Of a DNA stretch of 64,000 nt, positions 27,443 through 36,060 are shown piece by piece. Under the pieces are notes generated by a model, which worked only from the letters and a program-made list of their open reading frames with translations, ran no database searches and was not told where the DNA came from. The position numbers and the translations under genes were made by a program. Each line of letters opens with the position of its first letter. The stretch's first letter is position 1. Source of the DNA: CALODP01 sp942492055 (GTDB lineage Bacteria > Bacteroidota > Ignavibacteria > Ignavibacteriales > Melioribacteraceae); assembly GCA_942492055.1 (NCBI GenBank), contig CALODP010000031.1, forward strand, positions 29,770 through 93,769, written 5' to 3'.

Positions 27443-28040
27443 CCAGCGGTGCCGGTATCTCGGTAGGCAATCGATCGGGGAGCAATCATTCCCGGTCGCG
27501 AAGCAATGGCAATCGATCGGGAAGCAATCATTTTCGAACACGAAGCAAAGGCAATCGATCGGGAAGCAATCATTTCCGAACACGAAGCAAAGGCAATCGA
27601 TCGGGAAGCAATCATTCTCGAAGGCGAAGCAATGGCAATCGAACGGGAAACAATCATTTTCGAATGCGAAGCAATGGCAATCGAATGGGAAGCAATCATT
27701 TTCGAATGCGAAGCAATGGCAATCGAATGGGAAGCAATCATTCTCGGACACGAAGCAATGCCAATCGAACGGGAAGCAAAGATAATCTGACGACCGGCTA
27801 TAGTTGCTTCTTTCACTTTTATAATTGCTTCCTCACATAATATTCTTGCTTCGTGATGGATTGGGATTGCTTCCGCTTCTATAAGGGTTGCTACGCGATG
27901 GATTATTCTTGCTTCTTCTCCCCTTGCCTTTGCTTCCTAATCTTTTGTTCTTGCTTCATCTTCGAACATTCTTGCTTCCAGGCCGATGATAGTTGCTTCG
28001 GCTTATAATAAAATCGCTTCCGATTTAATTACTATTGTAA
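27443..28040. repeat. 21-bp-periodic inverted repeat array C
   Basis: The left half (about 27443-27785) has about 16 units of 21 bp, in 42-bp compounds, each with GAAGCAA on the plus strand (for example GGGAAGCAATCATTTTCGAA and ACGAAGCAAAGGCAATCGAT). The right half (about 27795-28040) has about ten more diverged units with TTGCTTC on the plus strand, the same motif inverted. The junction GATAATCTGACGACCGGC resembles the array B centre GATAATCCAACGATCGAT. Outside the GAAGCAA core the units resemble those of array B (AAAGGCAATC, CATTTTCGAA), so B and C share descent. The 220 bp between B and C (27221-27442) show no gene and no clear periodicity. Confidence 0.9.
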
Positions 28041-28092
28041 TCTCCCTTATGGTCTTTTCCGATTAATACAATCCGATTCCTTTCACTATGAT

Positions 28093-28129
28093 AAAAAAGC
28101 CTCTCCGATTTTTATCAAAGAGGCTTTTT
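28093..28129. terminator. Bidirectional hairpin terminator
   Basis: Stem AAAAGCCTCT / AGAGGCTTTT with A- and T-tracts on both sides, 33 bp beyond the stop of the minus-strand gene at 28162. It separates that gene from array C. Confidence 0.9.
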
Positions 28130-28161
28130 CGAAACATCTATTATTTCCAAACCGTTAGTAT

Positions 28162-30726
28162 CTATTTGAGAAGAATCATTTTCTTCGATTCTTTGAAATC
28201 GTTCACTCGAAGAGAGTATATGTAAGTTCCGCTCGCGAGGTTTTTAGCGTTGAAATCGATTTCGTGTCTTCCCCTTTCTTTTATCTCGTTAACGAGAGTG
28301 GCAACCTCTTTTCCCAAAATATCATAAACCTTTAAGACTACTCTTCCCTTTTGCGGGATTCTGTAGCTGATGGTAGTAGATGGATTAAATGGGTTCGGAT
28401 AATTATTGTACAACATATAATCGTTCGGTAAATTATTTTCCTCTGCCACTTCGGTAATTCCGGGTAGAAGTTTTCTTTCGAAAGCACCGTTGCCGTGAGT
28501 AGCCGCGCGCAAAGCTCGGTTGGCGAAAGAGACAGATAGATTCGTTACCATAGCGGCGTCCGGCATTCCGTCGGTGAATTCACGCCACGAATTTCCTCCG
28601 TTTGTGGAAACGTAAACTCCGAGATCGTTCCCTACATAGATATTTTCCGGGTAATCGGGATCGACAGCCACGGAATGAGTAGGAACATCGGGCAATCCTT
28701 CACCGATATCAATCCAGCTATCTCCTAGATCTACGGATTTGAAAAGATGTGAAGTTCCGAATCCCGAAAAGGTAACATACAAAGTAGCGTCATCGTTATA
28801 ATCGGTTTCAATATCCGTGACATATCTGTCGGGAAGGTTTTCCGTAACATCTTTCCAGGTGTTTCCTCCGTCGAGGGTTCTGAAGACTCTTGCTTTATCC
28901 CGATTGGGAGCTGTTCCGATAAAGAGGACATTCTCATCGAACGGTGAAGCTGAAATGGAGATAGGGTTATCGATAGATACACGCTTACCTCCGTTTGTAA
29001 CTGCCCAATTGTTGCCGCCGTCGGTTGATTTGTAGACCGAAGTACCTGCAGCATAAATACAACTTGAGTTTATCGGAGAGAGAGCGAATGGAGCAACAAA
29101 AGCAACATTCCCTGTAGTCTCGGGCCCTATGTAATACTCCCATGAAACTCCACGGTCGGTAGATTTTGCCATGTTAAGATACTGCCACGAACCATAAATG
29201 ATATTGCTGTTTTGCTGATTGATTCCGGTCCAGCTTCCGTCGCCACCGATTGCGCGGTACCATTCCTTGGTTCCGTCGAAAATTGCCGTAGCGTTATCCT
29301 GCATTCCTCCCATAGAGAGCGTGGAGTCCTCTGCTGCGGAGGTAAAGCCGTTGTAGAACTGTGTAGTTTGGTATCCACCGTTAAGCCCTTCGAATGTTTC
29401 GCCGAAATCTTTTGTTCTGAATATTCCTCCGTCATTACCGAAATATATTATGTTCGGATCTTCGGGGTGCACAGCAAAGGAATGGTGATCGGCATGAGAA
29501 TAATCGGCGGGACCTTCCGGGCCACCTGCAGGAGTTTTTCCCATATCCCATTTGTACCAATAACTTTTCTGTCTTAAGGTTACCCCGCCGTCGGTTGATT
29601 TGTAAACATCAATCCCCGCGGTTATAAGCTTATTGGGATCGTCGTTGTGTACAATTGCAAAATGGGCAAACCATCCCTGATAAGAAGCGTAATCGAAAGT
29701 ATTTACGATATTCCATGAAGTCCCGAAATCATTAGAGCGGCATAGCCAAGTGCCGTCGTTGCTACTATAACCGTTACCGATACTAAGGTAAACAATTTCG
29801 GGATTACTGGCGCAGAGGGAGAACAATGCCTTACCACCGAATTGTGCCGGGAGACCGGATGTTATTTTCTGCCATGAATTCCCATTGTCCACGGTTTTAT
29901 ATATTCCGTGTCCGTTACTAAAGAGGTTACCGCAAGAGATCAGCACGGTGTTAGTATCACTCGGACTAATTTGCAAATCATAAACCATAACGGTAGAGTT
30001 AACCTTTTCCCAATTCTTTCCTGCATCGGTAGATTTGAAAGTCCCTTCGCTAGTTCCGGCCCAGACTGAGTTTTTATTCAAAGGATTTACCCGAATTGCC
30101 CAGACGCAGGTGCCTTGTTGATATTCCCAGTTGAGAGAATGTGTCCACGTCTTGCCGCCATCTTCGGTCTTTAATATTCCGATTCCGTAGCTTCCTCTTG
30201 TCTCTCTGATAGATACACCACCGTTTGTTATTTCACGATTGTAGAGTTCCCCCGTACCGATATAAAACTCGGTTGAATCATTCGGAGCAAAAGCAATTGC
30301 GCTAACACCAAGCACAGGGAATCCGGTTGGGACGTAATCCCACGCGTCCGTTCCGCTACCTGCCGATTCGGTTTTCCAAAGGCCTCCACTTGCAGATCCG
30401 GCGTAAATCGTATTTGGGTTTTGCGGATTAAAGGCGATTGAGATTGTTCTTCCCCCAATGTTATGGGGGCCAATCTCTTTCCAAGGTTCGGTATCGTTAG
30501 TCTTGTTCTCTTTGCTAAGATTCGCTTTCGAAAATGCCCAAGCCTTCACTATTTTGTCATTCGGTATTTTCGTGTCGGGATATGCACGAGACTGGTTCCA
30601 GAAATTCAAAGCTCTGAAAGCTCCTGAAGTTTTTAAAGGCTTAGGATTGTTGAAGATTCTATCGGCCACAAAGTACCCGACTAATAAGGTAATTAGGATT
30701 GTGATTACAAGATTTTTAGATTTCAT
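28162..30726 (-). CDS. Secreted BNR/sortilin-type beta-propeller protein with type IX sorting domain
   Basis: 854 residues. An N-terminal hydrophobic signal (NLVITILITLLVGYFVADRIF) is followed by many repeats of the BNR/Vps10 type: GGLWKTESAG, GILKTEDGGKTW, GTFKSTDAGKNW, GIYKTVDNGNSW, SVYKSTDGGNNW, RVFRTLDGGNTW and VSTNGGNSW, roughly every 45-60 residues. These form one or two beta-propellers. The C-terminus is the NNYPNPFNPSTTISY...ESKKMILLK sorting domain for type IX export. Such proteins occur as surface or secreted glycan-binding or hydrolase-like proteins; no catalytic residues can be assigned. Confidence 0.9.
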   Translation of the reverse strand: MKSKNLVITILITLLVGYFVADRIFNNPKPLKTSGAFRALNFWNQSRAYPDTKIPNDKIVKAWAFSKANLSKENKTNDTEPWKEIGPHNIGGRTISIAFNPQNPNTIYAGSASGGLWKTESAGSGTDAWDYVPTGFPVLGVSAIAFAPNDSTEFYIGTGELYNREITNGGVSIRETRGSYGIGILKTEDGGKTWTHSLNWEYQQGTCVWAIRVNPLNKNSVWAGTSEGTFKSTDAGKNWEKVNSTVMVYDLQISPSDTNTVLISCGNLFSNGHGIYKTVDNGNSWQKITSGLPAQFGGKALFSLCASNPEIVYLSIGNGYSSNDGTWLCRSNDFGTSWNIVNTFDYASYQGWFAHFAIVHNDDPNKLITAGIDVYKSTDGGVTLRQKSYWYKWDMGKTPAGGPEGPADYSHADHHSFAVHPEDPNIIYFGNDGGIFRTKDFGETFEGLNGGYQTTQFYNGFTSAAEDSTLSMGGMQDNATAIFDGTKEWYRAIGGDGSWTGINQQNSNIIYGSWQYLNMAKSTDRGVSWEYYIGPETTGNVAFVAPFALSPINSSCIYAAGTSVYKSTDGGNNWAVTNGGKRVSIDNPISISASPFDENVLFIGTAPNRDKARVFRTLDGGNTWKDVTENLPDRYVTDIETDYNDDATLYVTFSGFGTSHLFKSVDLGDSWIDIGEGLPDVPTHSVAVDPDYPENIYVGNDLGVYVSTNGGNSWREFTDGMPDAAMVTNLSVSFANRALRAATHGNGAFERKLLPGITEVAEENNLPNDYMLYNNYPNPFNPSTTISYRIPQKGRVVLKVYDILGKEVATLVNEIKERGRHEIDFNAKNLASGTYIYSLRVNDFKESKKMILLK

Positions 30727-30773
30727 AAGAGTAGAATAGATTGTGAGATAATGTGAAGGGGAAAGATAAGAAG

Positions 30774-30801
30774 AAATCCGTCTAAATCAATAGACGGATT
30801 T
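30774..30801 (-). terminator. Terminator hairpin
   Basis: Stem AAATCCGTCT / AGACGGATTT just downstream of the minus-strand gene ending at 30815; T-rich on the exit side. Confidence 0.8.
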
Positions 30802-30814
30802 ATCATATATAAAA

Positions 30815-31288
30815 TTAGTGAAGATCGAAATAATATCTTCCGCCGAGTCCGAAATCGAAATCGAGATCTGTTTCGGGCAAAAGGGTAAAGACAGGAGCCA
30901 CTTCGAGGAATATTTCAACCGGTGCGCTTTTTATTTTATAGATAGCTCCGATAACACCACGAACTCCTAATCTGTCTGAGGCGTTTTCTTTAATACGCAA
31001 TCTTCCTCCGAATCCGTAATAGATAGGAAGTTGTTGATTATCCAGCTTGATAGAGCTTATGGTATGATACAAATAATCAACATGCAAAGACATCTCTTTA
31101 CTTCCGCTAATTAATGAATACCCGAATCCGGCATCCACAGCGTTCTTATCATCGAGCCAGTATTTCCCACTGAATCCGGTTGGTTCACCGAATATTAACC
31201 CTATTCCCAAACCTCTGTCTTGCGCGAGTGAAGAGGAAAAGAAAGAGAAACAAAACAATGCAACAAAAAGAATTGAGTATTTTTTCAT
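30815..31288 (-). CDS. Small outer-membrane or exported beta-rich protein
   Basis: 157 residues from ATG 31288 (MKKYSILFVALFCFSFFSSSLAQ), chosen because it gives a clean signal peptide; an upstream ATG adds nine unneeded residues. The mature part alternates polar and aromatic residues (GLGIGLIFGEPTGFSGKYWL, DAGFGYSLISG, SLHVDYLYHT, YYGFGGRLRI) and ends FDFGLGGRYYFDLH, the pattern of a small beta-barrel with a C-terminal aromatic strand. No specific function is recognisable. It has its own terminator. Confidence 0.75.
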   Translation of the reverse strand: MKKYSILFVALFCFSFFSSSLAQDRGLGIGLIFGEPTGFSGKYWLDDKNAVDAGFGYSLISGSKEMSLHVDYLYHTISSIKLDNQQLPIYYGFGGRLRIKENASDRLGVRGVIGAIYKIKSAPVEIFLEVAPVFTLLPETDLDFDFGLGGRYYFDLH

Positions 31289-31470
31289 TTTTCTTTGGTA
31301 CCCTAATAAATTCACAAATTATCTGTTGCAATATAACGCTTTTATATCTAACAAATTATTGATAAACTCATCCCGTGATTTTCGACAAAGACATAAGAGA
31401 ATCAATTAATTTTGAACAAAAATTATTAACTTACGTTTCGAATATGACAAATAAAAAGAAGGTTATACAT

Positions 31471-32979
31471 ATGGATATTATAAGTCATGAAGAGAACGTT
31501 CATGAAATTGTGGAACGCTACATCAGCAAATTCGACTATTCAAACAAAGAGACCGCGATTGTGTTAGCAGCAGGACACGGTAAGAGAATAAAATCCAAAA
31601 CTTCCAAAATGTTACACAAGATTTGGGGAAAGCCAACGGTAGAGAGAGTTTCCGATTCTTGCGCTCATGGTTTGGATAACCCGAATAATATTATTGTTGT
31701 CGGTATTAAAGCCCACGATGTAATAAACGCGATCGGAGAAAAAGAGAATACTTGTTTCGCCTATCAGGAAGAACAAAACGGAACCGGTCACGCGGTTCAG
31801 GTAGCGCTTGATGTAATCAGAAAGGATTACGAAGGAATTGTTTACGTACTTCCGGGTGATATGGGTCTTCTTGACGAAGCTACAATGGATATGTTCAAAA
31901 CCAAGTTCATCTCTTCCGGTTCTGATATGATGGTTCTCACCGGTCTTTACGATGGGGATCCGGAAAACAACTACTACGGAAGAATAGTAAGAGTAAAGGA
32001 TAAAGATGTAACTGGGGCTTCCTCCGGCGATAAATCAGGTAAAGTACTTGCTATTATCGAGCACAAAGATATCCTTAATCTAAAAGATGACGAACCTTTG
32101 CTCCTTAACTTCAACGGGAATCAGTTCGCTTATTCCAAAAAGGAACTTATAGAAAACAATGAGTTTAACTCCGGAGTTTACGCATTCAAATACAACTATC
32201 TTCGTGAGTTAATCGATAAACTCAGTACTAATAACGTACAAAACGAGGTTTATGTAACCGATCTGATTTCTATCTTTAATAGCAACGGCCTTGTTGTAGA
32301 CGCGGTTAATCCCGAAGACGCCCGGGTTTTGATGGGATTTAATAATAAGTCCGTTTTAAAGGAGATGGAAAACATTGCGCGCCATAAGATATATGACAGA
32401 ATAAAAGATATCATCGAAATCGAAGATCCTGAAGACTTTTACATCCATGATGATGTTGTAAAGGATATCCAGAAGATGGATAAAGCAGGACAACCGTTGG
32501 ATATTAAGATTGGCAAAGGTGTTTACATTGGCGAAGGTGTAAAATTAAACTACAATGTAAATTTACACAGAATGGTTCGCCTCAAAGGAAATATTGTTTT
32601 AGGAAAAAGCGTAACTATTTGGGAGAACGCCTACCTCGCAACCTTTCCTCACCAAAAATTGATACTCGAAGATAATGTTGAAATTTTATGGGGAGATAGC
32701 ATTAAGGGAGATGTAATTATCGGAAAAGGATCCCGAATAGAATCGAGCGTTAATATGACAGGTAGCGACGAGCATCCTCTTCGCGTCGGGAAAAACGTAA
32801 CCGTCAAAGGAACAAGTTATGTGTTCGGTTCTGTAATAGAAGATGACATATTTATAGAGCACAGCGTAATAATAAAGAAACATATAGAAAAAATAGTAAA
32901 GAAGAACGGCGAGGTTCAGAGAGTAAGATTTTATCTCCCGATGCCGGAAGGAATTGATACTATTACGGATTTAAAATAG
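31471..32979 (+). CDS. GlmU-like sugar nucleotidyltransferase with left-handed beta-helix
   Basis: 502 residues from ATG 31471, preceded by AGAAGG at a good distance; ATG 31444 is a possible alternative. The N-terminal nucleotidyltransferase domain has the GlmU-type motif LAAGHGKRIKSKTSKMLHKIWGKP (in two parts LAAGHGKRIKS and SKMLHKIWGKP), EEQNGTGHAVQVALD, VLPGDMGLL and NSGVYAF. The C-terminal third contains hexapeptide repeats (VVIGKGSRIESSVNM, LRVGKNVTVKG). GlmU makes UDP-GlcNAc, but the helix part is short, a 35-residue N-terminal lead precedes the fold, and acetyltransferase residues are not evident. A UTP:sugar-1-phosphate role without acetyl transfer is possible. Confidence 0.82.
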   Translation: MDIISHEENVHEIVERYISKFDYSNKETAIVLAAGHGKRIKSKTSKMLHKIWGKPTVERVSDSCAHGLDNPNNIIVVGIKAHDVINAIGEKENTCFAYQEEQNGTGHAVQVALDVIRKDYEGIVYVLPGDMGLLDEATMDMFKTKFISSGSDMMVLTGLYDGDPENNYYGRIVRVKDKDVTGASSGDKSGKVLAIIEHKDILNLKDDEPLLLNFNGNQFAYSKKELIENNEFNSGVYAFKYNYLRELIDKLSTNNVQNEVYVTDLISIFNSNGLVVDAVNPEDARVLMGFNNKSVLKEMENIARHKIYDRIKDIIEIEDPEDFYIHDDVVKDIQKMDKAGQPLDIKIGKGVYIGEGVKLNYNVNLHRMVRLKGNIVLGKSVTIWENAYLATFPHQKLILEDNVEILWGDSIKGDVIIGKGSRIESSVNMTGSDEHPLRVGKNVTVKGTSYVFGSVIEDDIFIEHSVIIKKHIEKIVKKNGEVQRVRFYLPMPEGIDTITDLK

Positions 32980-32980
32980 A

Positions 32981-33022
32981 AAAAGGGGTCTCCGAAAAAG
33001 GGGACCCCAAAACAAAAAATTT
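32981..33022. terminator. Terminator between convergent genes
   Basis: GGGGTC...GACCCC hairpin flanked by A-tracts, between the GlmU-like gene and rpsT. Confidence 0.75.
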
Positions 33023-33036
33023 TATCAGCGGAATGA

Positions 33037-33303
33037 TTATTTTTTTGCAGCTTCGAAATCGTTAACGAATCTTGTCAATGAAGATTTCTTTCTCGCCGCT
33101 GTATTTTTGTGAAGTCTTCCTTTGCTTACTGTTTTATCAATATAGGAAACTGCTTCTTTCAAGAACTCTTCAGCTTTAACTTTATCTTCCGCTTTATAAA
33201 CCTTTTTCATCAATGTTTTTACTTTAGAAAACGCAGCCTGATTTCTGATTCTTTTTCGGGCATTTGTTCTAATTCTTTTCTTAGCTGACTTATGATGAGC
33301 CAT
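33037..33303 (-). CDS. rpsT: 30S ribosomal protein S20
   Basis: 88 residues, normal length. It begins MAHHKSAKKRIRTNARKRIRN, as S20 does, with KGRLHKNTAARKKSSLTR near the C-terminus. It binds 16S rRNA early in 30S assembly. Single gene with its own promoter region. Confidence 0.97.
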   Translation of the reverse strand: MAHHKSAKKRIRTNARKRIRNQAAFSKVKTLMKKVYKAEDKVKAEEFLKEAVSYIDKTVSKGRLHKNTAARKKSSLTRFVNDFEAAKK

Positions 33304-33464
33304 GTTTCTTCCTAATTTTTGATTTTACAAGAAACACAAATATAATACGAAAAAGAAATTATGTCAAACATTTATAATCCCCTTCCGGTACTACTTTCTT
33401 ATTTCTCTTTAATAATAGGAAATATATTGCTATTTTTATCGGTTCAAAATGCGAAAAATGACCA

Positions 33465-34103
33465 ATGATTAAGATTAACGAAATATTTTATTCCATTCAG
33501 GGAGAAAGTACATACGCCGGATTACCGTGCATATTCATCCGATTAACTTATTGTAATCTTAGATGTTCTTATTGCGATACCGAATATGCCTTTAATGCTG
33601 GTAAAGATTATACTATCGAGGCAATCCTTGAAGAAATAAGAAAGTATGATTGTAAATTAGTGGAAGTAACCGGAGGTGAACCTCTGATGCAACAAGAATC
33701 ACTCCTTCTCATGGAAAGTCTTTGTGAATCCGGCTATGAGGTTCTATTGGAGACAAGCGGAAGTTTACCGATCGAAGCGGTTGATAAACGGGTAAAGATT
33801 ATCATGGATCTTAAAACTCCATCTAGCAAAATGGAAAAGAAGAATCGTTTTGAAAACATACCTCATCTTACCATAAAAGATGAGATTAAATTTGTAATCG
33901 GCTCCCGAGAAGATTACGATTGGTCAAAAAATATTATTAGTAAGTATAAGCTATCAGAGAAAAGTACTATTCTTTTCTCGGTAATATTTGATAAGCTAAA
34001 ACCCGAAACATTGGTTAATTGGATTTTAGAAGATAACTTGCAAGTCCGCTTCCAACTTCAGATGCACAAGTTTATTTGGAATCCGGAAAAAAGAGGTGTA
34101 TGA
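33465..34103 (+). CDS. queE: 7-carboxy-7-deazaguanine synthase
   Basis: 212 residues. The radical-SAM motif is CNLRCSYC within RLTYCNLRCSYCDTEYAF. The start INEIFYSIQGESTYAGLPCIFIR is typical of QueE, and EVTGGEPLMQ is the second conserved block. QueE converts 6-carboxytetrahydropterin to carboxydeazaguanine in the queuosine pathway. It overlaps queD, whose product makes its substrate. Confidence 0.97.
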   Translation: MIKINEIFYSIQGESTYAGLPCIFIRLTYCNLRCSYCDTEYAFNAGKDYTIEAILEEIRKYDCKLVEVTGGEPLMQQESLLLMESLCESGYEVLLETSGSLPIEAVDKRVKIIMDLKTPSSKMEKKNRFENIPHLTIKDEIKFVIGSREDYDWSKNIISKYKLSEKSTILFSVIFDKLKPETLVNWILEDNLQVRFQLQMHKFIWNPEKRGV

Positions 34104-34516
34104 TGAAAATAGCAAAAGAGTTTACTTGGGAAATGGGACACCGTCTCCCCGCTCACGATGGGAAATGCAAAAACCTTCATGGTCATTCATATAAAATGTT
34201 GGTAGAATTTACCGGAACAATCGAACCGGACGGAATGGTATTGGACTACTACAATGTAAAAGAGATTATCGGCCCTTTGGTTGATGAGTTGGATCATGCT
34301 TTTTTTGTTAATAGTTCCGACAAACCATTGATAGCTGCTTTGGAATCTCTCAACTCGAATCATGTTGTTGTTGATTTTGAGGCTACTGCAGAAAATCTTT
34401 GCGGATATTTTCTTGAAAAGATAAAAAACGCTAATCTCCCCAAAAACATTTCCGCAATTAAGGTAAGAGTTTTCGAAACCGCTACAAGTTACGCGGAGGA
34501 AGAAGTAACCTTGTGA
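34103..34516 (+). CDS. queD: 6-carboxytetrahydropterin synthase
   Basis: 137 residues from ATG 34103, with AAGAGG six bases upstream; an overlapping ATG at 34100 would add one Met. Zinc histidines lie in GHRLPAHDGKC and NLHGHSYKM. The active-site region LDYYNVKEIIGPLVDELDHAF and the C-terminal ETATSYAEE complete the family pattern. QueD makes 6-carboxytetrahydropterin from dihydroneopterin triphosphate. Its start overlaps the queE stop, so translation is coupled. Confidence 0.96.
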   Translation: MKIAKEFTWEMGHRLPAHDGKCKNLHGHSYKMLVEFTGTIEPDGMVLDYYNVKEIIGPLVDELDHAFFVNSSDKPLIAALESLNSNHVVVDFEATAENLCGYFLEKIKNANLPKNISAIKVRVFETATSYAEEEVTL

Positions 34517-35257
34517 TTACTTCTTCCCTTTTAATTTCTTTACTTCCTCAAGAAGCTTGGGTAATATTTCTCCCGCTTTACCAATTATCGAATAATTTGC
34601 TACCCGAGTCATCTCAGTCTCTTCGATATTGAGCTCAACAATGTATGAGCCTCTTTCTTTGGCCGTTATTGGAATGTAAGCGGCCGGATAAACAACGGCC
34701 GACGTTCCGACTACAAAGCATATATCACTTTGGGCAGCTCTCCTTTCCCCTTCGGCAAATACATCTTGCGGCAACATTTCCCCGAACCATACAACATCCG
34801 GACGCACCAAGCCACCGCATACTTTGCAACGGGGAACAGAATCGGTTTCCTCACCGTCATAATAAGGAGCTTCGCACTCAACACAATAATTGCGTTCTAT
34901 ATTTCCATGTAGCTCAAATACCTCTTTGCTTCCCGCACGTCTGTGAAGATTATCAATATTTTGAGTAACTACCGAAACTTCATCGAAATACTTTTCAAAC
35001 TCAGCAATCGTCTTGTGAGCCGGATTCGGAGCGGATTCATTTATAATTTTTCTACGATACTGATACCATTCCCAAACACGATCGGGATTTTTCAGAAAAG
35101 CATTGAAGTTAGCCAATTCTTCCGGCTTTAATTTGTTCCATAAACCGTCAACACCGCGAAAGGTTGAAATTCCGCTTTCTGCCGATATACCGGCTCCGGT
35201 AAAAAAAACTATTCTGTCAGCTTCTTCTAATTTTTCCAAAAAGATTTTGTTAAACAT
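34517..35257 (-). CDS. cobB: SIR2-family NAD-dependent protein deacylase
   Basis: 246 residues. Class III sirtuin motifs are FFTGAGISAESGISTFRG, VVTQNIDNLHRRAGS, the ELHGNIERNYCVEC zinc site with a second pair in CKVCG, and VRPDVVWFGEMLP. The YQYRR segment matches the Tyr-Arg pair that lets CobB/SIRT5-type enzymes act on succinyl- and malonyl-lysine. Its stop codon lies directly against that of queD. A secreted TPR gene follows upstream in the same direction after 11 bp. Confidence 0.95.
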   Translation of the reverse strand: MFNKIFLEKLEEADRIVFFTGAGISAESGISTFRGVDGLWNKLKPEELANFNAFLKNPDRVWEWYQYRRKIINESAPNPAHKTIAEFEKYFDEVSVVTQNIDNLHRRAGSKEVFELHGNIERNYCVECEAPYYDGEETDSVPRCKVCGGLVRPDVVWFGEMLPQDVFAEGERRAAQSDICFVVGTSAVVYPAAYIPITAKERGSYIVELNIEETEMTRVANYSIIGKAGEILPKLLEEVKKLKGKK

Positions 35258-35268
35258 CTTCAGTCCTA

Positions 35269-36045
35269 TTATTCGTCTTCTATTTCCTTCAACATCTTTT
35301 TCGCTTCATCTATTCTGGCAACATCATCTTCATCCTCTTTCGGGAGGGTGATTAGTTTTTGTAGTTTTTCTCTTGCCTTATCGTATTCATCTTCTTTCAA
35401 CAAGGCTTTTGCGTAATCAAGATAAAACATAATGAAATCATCTCGCAATGCTATTGCCTTATCAAATTCTACAAAGGAGACTTCAATATCTCCCCAACCT
35501 AGCCCCAAAACAGATCTTGCCGGCGCCCATTTCTCACTCAATCTGGAATGAGTTCGTCCCAAAATATAGTGAGCCAATCCCTGCACGAAATTACCACCGT
35601 TATTCAAACGAATAGCTTCATCGCAATCTGCCTTCACTGAATTCACAATTTCGGCTACAGAAAAGATTCCCTTGAAAAGAGCAATTCTACCGTTTGCAAT
35701 TGCACGACGTACATAGGTGATTGATTTGTTCGGAGCAAGTTTTACAGCCTTATCGGCATATTCCAAAGCTATTTCGTATTTCTTATATTGTTCATCTTCT
35801 TGCGCATCTGTTTCGGTAGGCATATGCTCGGCAATGTTGATATAAGTTCTACTCAATCTCCAGAGTATTTCCCAATTGTCTTTGTCGATTTTTTCCGCTT
35901 CCAAATATTTTTCGAGCGCTTCGTTGTTTTTAAAAGCATCGGTCAATTCATCCCCGACCTTAATAATCTCGGCGGAGTTTTGTCCGAAAATAAATGAGCT
36001 AAATAACAATAGAGTAAAGACCTGAAATACGAAATACTTTTTCAT
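35269..36045 (-). CDS. Exported TPR-repeat protein
   Basis: 258 residues. Signal peptide MKKYFVFQVFTLLLFSSFIFG. Helical repeats of TPR type follow (ALEKYLEAEKIDKDNWEILWRLSRTY, ALEYADKAVKLAPN, ...FDKAIALRDDFIMFYLDYAKAL). The wording resembles the RMD-like TPR group, but no function can be assigned. It is probably periplasmic and acts as a scaffold. It is 11 bp upstream of the sirtuin gene and 15 bp downstream of the YhaM-like gene, so all three may form one transcript. Confidence 0.82.
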   Translation of the reverse strand: MKKYFVFQVFTLLLFSSFIFGQNSAEIIKVGDELTDAFKNNEALEKYLEAEKIDKDNWEILWRLSRTYINIAEHMPTETDAQEDEQYKKYEIALEYADKAVKLAPNKSITYVRRAIANGRIALFKGIFSVAEIVNSVKADCDEAIRLNNGGNFVQGLAHYILGRTHSRLSEKWAPARSVLGLGWGDIEVSFVEFDKAIALRDDFIMFYLDYAKALLKEDEYDKAREKLQKLITLPKEDEDDVARIDEAKKMLKEIEDE

Positions 36046-36060
36046 ATCTATCCTTTCGGG

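Noticed and set aside
25200..28040. Arrays B and C as CRISPR arrays, given the Cas6 genes in the window
   Set aside because: There is no alternation of constant repeats and unique spacers; the whole 21-bp unit recurs with gradual divergence, and the two halves are inverted.
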